Assembly (NCBI GenBank): GCA_947585065.1
Contig: CANPWX010000056.1
Coordinates: forward strand, 1 to 7,215
Reading direction: 5' to 3'
DNA from: an uncultured Bacilli bacterium
GTDB lineage: Bacteria > Bacillota_I > Bacilli_A > RF39 > UBA660
DNA length: 7,215 bases
The position numbers were made by a program, and so were the translations under genes. The stretch's first letter is position 1, and every line of letters begins with the position of its first letter. Below the pieces are notes generated by a model. It worked only from the letters and a program-made list of their open reading frames with translations, was not told where the DNA came from and did not search any database. This document shows positions 1 to 5,832 of the stretch, piece after piece.

Positions 1-54
1 TCCTAAAAGAGCTATAACTGCTAACAATTCTACTAATGTAAATCCTTTTTTCAT
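1..54 (-). CDS. Prepilin-type N-terminal domain protein (5' end only)
   Basis: Only the first 18 codons are in the window; the frame runs off the left edge. They read MKKGFTLVELLAVIALLG, a textbook type IV prepilin start: a short basic leader, Gly at the cleavage site (G4|F5), the conserved Glu five residues into the mature protein, then a hydrophobic helix. In this family a prepilin peptidase removes the leader and N-methylates the Phe, and the helix anchors the protein in the membrane or a pilus. The ATG lies 10 bases after the gpmI stop, with a GGTGA-containing ribosome site just upstream, so it is probably co-transcribed with gpmI. Its size and ectodomain cannot be seen; by analogy with the 976-residue neighbour it could be another giant surface protein or an ordinary minor pseudopilin. 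Confidence 0.8.
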   Translation of the reverse strand, partial: MKKGFTLVELLAVIALLG

Positions 55-64
55 TTCACCACAC

Positions 65-1567
65 TCACTTTTTAATTAGACTCTTAGTTTCTTTCATTTC
101 TTTAGGAACAGCAATTTCCATGTATTCTAAAACAGTAGGCGCAACTTGAGTTAAATCACCATTACTATTTAATTCTACTTTTGGATCTGTAATAATAAAA
201 GGAACTTTACTAAGAGTATGAGTTGTTACAGGAAGTCCCTTTTCATCAATCATTTGATCAGCATTCCCATGATCAGCTAAAATAACTAAAGTATAAAAAT
301 TTTCTTCTGCCTTCTCTTTTAAAACTTTTAAACAAAAATCTACAGTAATACAAGCTTTTACAGTCGCATCTAATACTCCAGTATGTCCAACCATATCAGC
401 ATTTGCATAATTCATAAAAATAAAATCAAAATCTTTTTCCATACATTGAATACATTTTTTAGTTACTTCAATCGCGCTCATCTCTGGTTTTAAATCATAA
501 GTAGCAACCTTAGGAGAAGGAATTAAAAATTTTTGACAACCTTCCAAAGAACTATTACTCTCTCCGTCAAAAAAATAAGTAACATGAGCATATTTTTCTG
601 TCTCCGCAATACGAGCTTGAGTAAATCCTAAATTAGATAAATAAACTCCTAAAGGATTAGAAACCGTTTCTCGTTCCAAAAAAGAATGAGTTTTAATTTT
701 AGGATCAATCGGAAGAAAAGAAAACACCGAAACATCTTTTTTAATTCTTGAAAATGCTTCAAAAGAATCATTAACAAAAGAATCAATAATTTGTTTTGCA
801 CGATCCGTCCGATAGTTCATCCACAAAAGAACATCTCCGTTTTGTACTTCACAAAAATCTCTAGTTTTAATAGGTGGAATAAACTCATCGGTAATATTTT
901 TCTCATAACATTTTTGAATAATGAAAGGAATATTAGGAGCATTTACACCAACTCCCAAAGTAAGTAAATCATAATACTTTTTCGTTCGATCCCAATTTTT
1001 ATCACGATCCATCGCATAATAACGTCCACAAAGAGAAGCAATAGATCCTACACCAGTTTCTTCTATTTTTTCCTCTAAAGCATGAATATATTGATACATA
1101 TCTTTTGTACCAGTATCTCTTCCATCACTAATAATATGAAAAGAAACAGAAGTAATATTTTCTTTTTGTAAAATAGGAAGTAATTTTAAAAAATGATCAA
1201 TACTAGAATGAACTTTACCATCACTAAGTAATCCAATAACATGAAGTCTTTTAGAAGAAGTATGAAGATAATCAATCATCTCACAAAAATTTTCATTTTG
1301 CATAGGATTACCATCTAAAAACTCATTAATTAAAGCAATACTTTGTTTAATTTTTCTACCAGCACCAATCGTCATGTGCCCAACTTCACTATTACCAAAT
1401 TGCCCCTTTTCTAATCCAACAGCTTCTTCACTAGCGTCCAATAAAGAATGAGGATATTTATTCCATAAATCCAAAAAATTTCTAGGAGGAGCCATCAATA
1501 CCGCATTTCCTAATTTGTTATCACTATATCCAAATCCATCCATAACAATCATACATATCTTTTTCAT
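65..1567 (-). CDS. gpmI: 2,3-bisphosphoglycerate-independent phosphoglycerate mutase
   Basis: This cytosolic glycolytic enzyme interconverts 3- and 2-phosphoglycerate through a phosphoserine intermediate and uses two Mn2+ ions. At 500 residues it is close to the usual ~510 and looks intact. Visible family motifs are D10 in MDGFG (metal), S60 in GNSEVGHM (catalytic nucleophile), H120 and SDGRD 147-151 (substrate), R182 and R188 in GRYYAMDRDKNWDR, R253/R256 in NYRTDRAK, K325 in ETEKYAHVTYFF, D391/H395 in NADMVGHTG, D432/H433 in ADHGNAD, and H450 in THT. The ATG is preceded by AAAGGGA at 6-base spacing, a good ribosome site. It ends in TGA and is followed after 10 bases by a prepilin-type gene, so it is not in a gap-pgk-tpi-type glycolytic operon here. 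In Bacillus subtilis this enzyme is needed for sporulation and its Mn dependence makes it pH-sensitive; whether that links it to the nearby spo0A is inference. Confidence 0.97.
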   Translation of the reverse strand: MKKICMIVMDGFGYSDNKLGNAVLMAPPRNFLDLWNKYPHSLLDASEEAVGLEKGQFGNSEVGHMTIGAGRKIKQSIALINEFLDGNPMQNENFCEMIDYLHTSSKRLHVIGLLSDGKVHSSIDHFLKLLPILQKENITSVSFHIISDGRDTGTKDMYQYIHALEEKIEETGVGSIASLCGRYYAMDRDKNWDRTKKYYDLLTLGVGVNAPNIPFIIQKCYEKNITDEFIPPIKTRDFCEVQNGDVLLWMNYRTDRAKQIIDSFVNDSFEAFSRIKKDVSVFSFLPIDPKIKTHSFLERETVSNPLGVYLSNLGFTQARIAETEKYAHVTYFFDGESNSSLEGCQKFLIPSPKVATYDLKPEMSAIEVTKKCIQCMEKDFDFIFMNYANADMVGHTGVLDATVKACITVDFCLKVLKEKAEENFYTLVILADHGNADQMIDEKGLPVTTHTLSKVPFIITDPKVELNSNGDLTQVAPTVLEYMEIAVPKEMKETKSLIKK

Positions 1568-1597
1568 ATTGATTCCCTTTTCTAAATACTACCCTTA

Positions 1598-1612
1598 TTA
1601 CAACAATTGTAA
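1598..1612. promoter_or_regulatory. Palindrome in gpmI leader, possible operator
   Basis: TTACAA-CAA-TTGTAA is a perfect 6-base inverted repeat with a 3-base centre, 31 bases upstream of the gpmI start. The position suits a repressor site or an RNA hairpin. It does not match the Rex, CcpA or CggR consensus as I know them. In such A/T-rich DNA a chance palindrome is possible. Confidence 0.25.
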
Positions 1613-1840
1613 CATAAGAAAAGGAAAAAATCATTGTTTTTCCTAAAATTTTATTCATAATCTTAATTCTGTTATTAAAATTCAAAATTTTAAAAGAATT
1701 CGCAAATTTAAATAATGTTTATATAAGTGATTTATTAAAACATGATGAATTTAATTCAAGCACTGGGGAAAAAATTACTAAAGTCTTCTTCTATTACGAG
1801 AATACCAAAAGATTTAATTGATGATTTAATAGACAAATTA

Positions 1841-1870
1841 GAAAAAGATTCAATAACATCCTGAATCTTT
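1841..1870 (-). terminator. Rho-independent-type terminator after the 976-aa prepilin gene
   Basis: Read on the minus strand, a perfect 9-base stem AAAGATTCA/TGAATCTTT with a 9-base loop starts 33 bases after the TAA stop of the prepilin gene and ends in a short T-run (CTTTTTC). The stem has few G/C pairs and the T-run is short, so strength is probably moderate. It would separate the prepilin gene from gpmI. Confidence 0.55.
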
Positions 1871-1902
1871 CATTACTAATTTGTTTTTAAGTTATAAAAA
1901 TT

Positions 1903-4833
1903 TTATTGATTATAAATTGTTTTACTAGAATTTGCTTTATTTTGAACAGTAACAGATGATGTTTTCGAAAACACTACATTAGAATAATTATAAATAGTAT
2001 ACCTAGAAGAAGATTGATTTTGAATAAGAGGATTTCCACTAAGAGTACAAACAGATCCTGTAAAATTTACAAGTGCCGTAGCTTCCTGCGTTGTAATTGT
2101 CCCTCCAGAAACTTCTAAATTTCCATGATTTTCAAGACTAGTATAAGAATTATTAGAAAAATTAGCAGTTCCACTAACATACATAGTAGAAGATTCATCA
2201 TTAAAGACACTACTTCCTAAAGAAGCAGTAATACTACCAGATGAAATTAAAGCAACTCCTTTATTATATAATCCACTGTACCCAGATTTTGTAGTACTCA
2301 CAGTAGCATTACCTTGTAAAAATAACTTTCCATCAGGATCATTAGAAATGGCATGAGACCCTGTAGACAAAATCGTTCCACCAAAAATAGAAAGTGTTCC
2401 ATTATTCCATAAAGTACTAAATCCTTTCATATAAGATTTTAACAAAGCACCATCATAAATATAAGCAGTTCCATAAGTAGCAAGGGCACCCCCACCATTT
2501 GACTCTAAAAATCCACCCCGTACATACACTGTACCAGTATATTGATTATTCAAAGCCGGGCTATCTTCTGCATAAATATGCCCACTTAATAAAGTTAGAA
2601 AAGAATAATTTACTAAACCCTGACTACTAGAAGTATTAACATTTTGAATAGTAAGGCGATCATAATTTCGGATACTACCATAAATAGTATACGGATCAGT
2701 TCCATAACTTGTATAAGTTAGCTGAATATTCTTACCAGTTTTCTGTGCAAAAATACCACTGAAAGTTATATCGGATAGCAATATAATTTGACTGCCATCA
2801 ATCACATGACGATTCGCCTCGTTTAAAGTAGCAAATGGATTTTCTAAGCTTCCATCTCCAGTTTCATCACTACCATCTTTAGAAACATAAATTTTTTCTC
2901 TTGCTAAATAAATGGACTTTGTAAGTTTTAACTCATGTCCAGCTTGATCTGTTACCCATGCTGTAATTGTATGCACACCATCTGCTACATCATAAGTACG
3001 ATCAAACGTAGCCGAAGAACTTGCCGGTCCATCATCAATAGCAAAACGAACATCTTTGATACCACTTCCAGTATCGCTAGCATTTAATTTAGCATAAATG
3101 CCCAAACTACTTGTTGATAAGTAAAAACTAGTAGACGGATACGTTGTATCAACAAAGAAAGCATCACTACAACAAGTACAAGTAGAATAAACTGTACTAG
3201 TATTAGTAGGTTTAGCACACATTCTCTGAGCATTTGCTTGAGTTTCAAAAGAATAAGTGCCGTTAAGAAAAAGATTAGGAATACATTCTTCAGAAGAAGT
3301 AATACAATAATTTACATCAGAAAAATTAAGTCGCAACGATAATCTTTGATACCACTTACCCGTCCCCAAAACACTTTGATGAGTTTGAAATGCTACAGTT
3401 TGTTTCGTTTCAGGAACACTTCCACAAGTAACATTCTCTAAATACCGATCTTTAACAATTTGAGTTCTTGTTTGTACCCCAGCTTGACAAGCAGCTTCAC
3501 AACTATTCCAATCAGTATAAGTAATATCAGTAGAACTACATTCTGAATATAAAGTATAACTTTGAGAAGCTGAATCAATATTTCCAATTGCATCACGAAC
3601 GGTAACATAAATAGTATAATTTTGTCCATCATATTTCTTTGTATGATTCAAAATATCTTCATCTAAAATAAGATCTTTTGTATTTTGAAAATCTTCCCAA
3701 GTACAATCTTGTAAAAAACCAGTTTTAGAAATACACATTTTTAGATGATCTTTCCCACTTGTCTCATTAATAATAAGTGTGACATCAGCAGAATGATAAC
3801 TCTCTTTATTATGAATAGATAAAGAAGAAATCTTTGGTCCATTATGCTCAACATTTTCAACTTTAAACTTGCTTGTTTCATCTAAAGTAGACTCATTAAG
3901 AACATGATCACGTACACAAATAGCATATTCACCATCATCTAAATATTCCACATTCTTACCAGAAGATCCAGACTGATACATAGCGTCATAGCAATTAGAA
4001 GAAGACACTATCGCATACTCTTTCACGCCACTTCCACTTCCATCACTAAGTTCAAATTCTACTCTTCTTTTATTTGCCGTAGCAGAATCATTTTCCACAT
4101 GAATACTTCCATCAACAACAAAAGGCTTTTGAATATCTAATAAAACTCTTGTCATAACATTATTTGTAAAGATAGGCCCATCATCAGAAACTTGTAACTT
4201 TATTTGTAAACGAACATCAGTTATTTTTGATCCATTTTCATGAGTACTAACACCATATACTTGACATTCTTCTTGAAGAAAATCAGAAGAACAAGTAACA
4301 GGTTCTTGCCCACTCCAAAAAATACTTTGAATTTGCATATTTTGATATTCTGGTTTAATCCGAAATTTTACAAATACTTGATCCTGTTTGAGCCATGTAT
4401 TAATAGGTAATTCTTGATTATTTTTATCAGTCAAATAAAGTTCAACCATTCCAAAAAGACTATCTAACGCATCAGCCTCATAACACTCTGTACTTTCTAT
4501 AACATTTGCTACATAAAAATCATTCTCATAATAAACAGTTATAACATCACAACCCATCTCACGATTTGTTCTAGGATCAAGATATTCTCCAAGTTCATTA
4601 TCAGCTTTTAATACCCCATCTTTAATAAGAGTTTGTACATCAAAAACACTTTTACCAGTTTCCTCAGCATACTTTTCAGATATTCGCTTTAACTCTGTAA
4701 TTTTAGCATCATACAATTTAGAATAAATCGATTCCCTAATAGTAGTATATACAGGAACAGAAACTAAAACTAAAAGAGCAAGTAAAGCAATAATTGCTAA
4801 AAGCTCAATAATTGTGAAACCCTTATTCTGCAT
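1903..4833 (-). CDS. Giant prepilin-type surface protein with Ig-like, TSP1-like and beta-helix regions
   Basis: This 976-residue protein begins MQNKG|FTIIE, a type III/IV prepilin signal with Gly at -1 and Glu at +5, followed by a hydrophobic helix to about residue 29. Residues 30-120 resemble a small pilin-like head with two Cys (95, 117). Residues 130-330 and 335-430 look like bacterial Ig-like modules (SDGSGSGVKEYAI, VRDAIGNID). Residues 441-456 read DWNSCEAACQAGVQTR, close to the thrombospondin type 1 pattern WxxCxxxCxxGxxxR. A Cys-rich linker (C552, C554, C555), another Ig-like module (565-643, ending VTDQAGHE) and a right-handed beta-helix (about 648-976) follow. The protein is therefore probably anchored or pilus-tip displayed and disulphide-stabilised, acting outside the cell. 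Ordinary pilins are 100-200 residues, so this is unusually large. The ATG has an AGGTGG ribosome site only 4 bases away. No assembly genes are nearby; the ligand is unknown. Confidence 0.85.
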   Translation of the reverse strand: MQNKGFTIIELLAIIALLALLVLVSVPVYTTIRESIYSKLYDAKITELKRISEKYAEETGKSVFDVQTLIKDGVLKADNELGEYLDPRTNREMGCDVITVYYENDFYVANVIESTECYEADALDSLFGMVELYLTDKNNQELPINTWLKQDQVFVKFRIKPEYQNMQIQSIFWSGQEPVTCSSDFLQEECQVYGVSTHENGSKITDVRLQIKLQVSDDGPIFTNNVMTRVLLDIQKPFVVDGSIHVENDSATANKRRVEFELSDGSGSGVKEYAIVSSSNCYDAMYQSGSSGKNVEYLDDGEYAICVRDHVLNESTLDETSKFKVENVEHNGPKISSLSIHNKESYHSADVTLIINETSGKDHLKMCISKTGFLQDCTWEDFQNTKDLILDEDILNHTKKYDGQNYTIYVTVRDAIGNIDSASQSYTLYSECSSTDITYTDWNSCEAACQAGVQTRTQIVKDRYLENVTCGSVPETKQTVAFQTHQSVLGTGKWYQRLSLRLNFSDVNYCITSSEECIPNLFLNGTYSFETQANAQRMCAKPTNTSTVYSTCTCCSDAFFVDTTYPSTSFYLSTSSLGIYAKLNASDTGSGIKDVRFAIDDGPASSSATFDRTYDVADGVHTITAWVTDQAGHELKLTKSIYLAREKIYVSKDGSDETGDGSLENPFATLNEANRHVIDGSQIILLSDITFSGIFAQKTGKNIQLTYTSYGTDPYTIYGSIRNYDRLTIQNVNTSSSQGLVNYSFLTLLSGHIYAEDSPALNNQYTGTVYVRGGFLESNGGGALATYGTAYIYDGALLKSYMKGFSTLWNNGTLSIFGGTILSTGSHAISNDPDGKLFLQGNATVSTTKSGYSGLYNKGVALISSGSITASLGSSVFNDESSTMYVSGTANFSNNSYTSLENHGNLEVSGGTITTQEATALVNFTGSVCTLSGNPLIQNQSSSRYTIYNYSNVVFSKTSSVTVQNKANSSKTIYNQ
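1906..2670 (-). repeat. Eleven beta-helix rungs in the prepilin C-terminus
   Basis: Residues 727-976 divide into eleven imperfect units of 19-25 residues, starting at about 727, 746, 768, 789, 813, 836, 860, 883, 905, 927 and 952. A typical unit is x[VIL]x[VIL]xGGxI, a polar stretch, then A[IL]xNxG, for example TLSIFGGTIL...HAISNDPDG and NLEVSGGTIT...TALVNFTG. This is the pattern of a parallel right-handed beta-helix (pectate-lyase-like fold). The preceding YVSKDGSDETGDGSLENPFA is the usual entry segment of such helices. Conservation is at the structural rather than nucleotide level. No enzyme active site is recognisable, so a binding or stalk role is more likely than catalysis. Confidence 0.75.
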
Positions 4834-4858
4834 AGTACCACCTATTCTCTTTAAGAAT

Positions 4859-4867
4859 ATTTTAACA
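4859..4867 (-). promoter_or_regulatory. Possible extended -10 promoter of the prepilin gene
   Basis: The minus strand reads TGTTAAAAT, matching an extended -10 (TGnTAnAAT), 26 bases before the ATG and downstream of the spo0A terminator tract. The -35 position (TATTTT) is poor. It would give a leader of about 20 bases containing the AGGTGG ribosome site. Confidence 0.3.
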
Positions 4868-4913
4868 CAAGAAAAAAGAAAAAAATAGACTATACATAAA
4901 CATATAATCTATT
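4868..4913 (-). terminator. Terminator overlapping the 3' end of spo0A
   Basis: On the minus strand the last codons and TAG stop of spo0A form a 13-base stem (4901-4913 with 4884-4896, three G-U pairs) closed by a TTTA loop. A T-rich tract (TTTTTTCTTTTTTCTTG) follows at once. The hairpin is A/T-rich but long, and the T-tract is good. The stop codon sits inside the descending arm, so ribosomes finishing spo0A would cover the hairpin. Confidence 0.55.
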
Positions 4914-5663
4914 ACTTTCAAGTTTTAAAACATCGGATAACGTCACCATAAACTCAGAATTAGTAGGTTTTGCCCGATCAAAATCAATACTATGGCCAAA
5001 AACTTTATTCATAAGAGCAAAATCTGCCCTAGACCAACTAACCTCAATAGCATGGCGAATAGCTCTTTCTACTCGAGAAACAGTAGTGTGATATCGACTT
5101 GCTATTTCCGGATAAATTTCTTTTGTAATTCCACCAATCAAATCAGTAGACTCATAAAGCATTAATATACCATCTCTTAAATATTGATATCCCTTAATCT
5201 GAGAAGGAACACCTAAATCATGTAACATTTCAGTAATTTTTAGTTGCACATCATAACTAACATTCCTTTTAACAGAAATAGTATCCTTTTGATCAAACAC
5301 CTCTAAAATTCTGGATTCTAAAGAATTTAAATCACAAGGCTTTGGCATATAATAATCAACATTAAACTTATTTGTCATTTTAATTACATAATCTTTACCA
5401 TAGCTTGACATAACAATCACATGTTTATTTACATGAGCATTTTTCATGTCTTCCAATAAAGCAATGCCATCTTTTCCAGGCATAATAATATCCATTAAAA
5501 GAATATCAATTTCCTGTTCATGATTTTTAATATAGTCCATAACCAATGAACCATCATGAATAACATCCATAATACGAATATTTTTGTTGGTTTCAAAATA
5601 CTTCTTAATACTACTCGTAAACTCCTTACTATCGTCTACTACTAAAGCATTAATTTGTTTCAT
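4890..5663 (-). CDS. spo0A: Sporulation master response regulator Spo0A
   Basis: This is the DNA-binding response regulator that starts sporulation once phosphorylated through the phosphorelay. The receiver domain (1-122) shows the acidic pair D10/D11, the phospho-acceptor D58 in LLMDIIMPG, the switch Ser86 in VIVMSS and K108 in PKP. The Spo0A-specific effector domain (about 138-257) is highly conserved, with KGYQYLRDGI (157-166), the recognition-helix region TTVSRVERAIRHAIEVSWSR (193-212) and AKPTNSEF (231-238). At 257 residues it is close to the 267 of B. subtilis. The ATG has an AGGGAG ribosome site about 8 bases away. The region just upstream holds tandem 0A boxes, suggesting autoregulation. 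The usual upstream neighbour spoIVB is absent; a surface-protein gene lies there instead. Conservation of all key residues argues for a working regulator. Confidence 0.97.
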   Translation of the reverse strand: MKQINALVVDDSKEFTSSIKKYFETNKNIRIMDVIHDGSLVMDYIKNHEQEIDILLMDIIMPGKDGIALLEDMKNAHVNKHVIVMSSYGKDYVIKMTNKFNVDYYMPKPCDLNSLESRILEVFDQKDTISVKRNVSYDVQLKITEMLHDLGVPSQIKGYQYLRDGILMLYESTDLIGGITKEIYPEIASRYHTTVSRVERAIRHAIEVSWSRADFALMNKVFGHSIDFDRAKPTNSEFMVTLSDVLKLESNRLYVYV

Positions 5664-5708
5664 TTTCTTTTCTCCCTCTTAAGTACCTCTACACCACCAC
5701 GCACATTA

Positions 5709-5717
5709 ATCATAGCA
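5709..5717 (-). promoter_or_regulatory. Extended -10 promoter proximal to spo0A
   Basis: The minus strand reads TGCTATGAT, an extended -10 (TG-N-TATGAT), 45 bases before the spo0A ATG. The -35 position (TTTTCT at 5732-5737) is weak, as expected for a promoter that needs an activator. A 0A-like box (TGTCAAA, 5725-5731) and the 0A array (5748-5794) lie immediately upstream, in the range where Spo0A activates sigma-A promoters. A sigma-H consensus was not evident. Confidence 0.5.
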
Positions 5718-5747
5718 AATATTATGTCAAAAGAAAAGAAAAGATTT

Positions 5748-5794
5748 TGTCTAGTTATGTCAATCTATGTCAATCCATGTCGAAAAAAGTCGAA
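5748..5794 (+). promoter_or_regulatory. Array of five Spo0A (0A) boxes at 10-base pitch
   Basis: Written on the plus strand, the motifs TGTCTAG (5748), TGTCAAT (5758), TGTCAAT (5768), TGTCGAA (5778) and AGTCGAA (5788) start exactly 10 bases apart. The established 0A box is TGTCGAA (TGNCGAA); the fourth copy is a perfect match and the others carry one or two changes. One helical turn of spacing puts all copies on the same DNA face, suited to cooperative binding of Spo0A dimers. The array lies 85-131 bases upstream of the spo0A start, between two candidate promoters. A further TGTCAAA is at 5725-5731. Confidence 0.75.
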
Positions 5795-5803
5795 AGGTGT
5801 ATT

Positions 5804-5832
5804 ATTATAATAAATTTAAAACTATTCAGCAA
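5804..5832 (-). promoter_or_regulatory. Distal vegetative-type promoter of spo0A
   Basis: The minus strand reads TTGCTG (5827-5832), 17 bases, then a perfect TATAAT (5804-5809). The -35 matches the sigma-A consensus only at TTG and lies in the last codons of the upstream gene. Transcription from here would run straight into the 0A-box array, so bound Spo0A could block it. The -10 lies in the palindrome TTATTATAATAA (5802-5813), which also offers a TATAAT to the other strand. Confidence 0.4.

Larger units (their letters stand above)
1568..1902. other. 335-base intergenic region between prepilin gene and gpmI
   Basis: This A/T-rich gap holds, from high to low coordinate, the terminator-like hairpin of the upstream prepilin gene (1841-1870), about 200 bases with no convincing minus-strand gene, and the gpmI leader. 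The leader contains an inverted repeat 1622-1644 (AGGAAAAA/TTTTTCCT, 6-7 base loop) without a clear U-tract on either strand, and the palindrome TTACAACAATTGTAA at 1598-1612. No confident gpmI promoter was found. A weak candidate is TTGAAT, 17 bases, GATTAT around 1657-1685 (minus strand). On the plus strand two overlapping frames (1618-1821 without a start codon; 1742-1864, 40 codons) read like protein but have no recognisable family, and the second runs through the terminator hairpin. Confidence 0.6.

Noticed and set aside
1568..1660. Minus-strand frame starting MNKILGKTMIFSF upstream of gpmI
   Set aside because: It runs into gpmI out of frame, has no ribosome site, and overlaps the leader hairpins.
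3438..3632. 64-codon minus-strand frame inside the prepilin gene
   Set aside because: It overlaps the well-supported 976-residue protein in another frame and has shadow-like composition (runs of Ile, Leu, Val) with no motif.
5802..5813. TTATTATAATAA palindrome as a terminator of the surface-protein gene
   Set aside because: It has no G/C pairs and no following U-tract; it is better explained as a -10 region.
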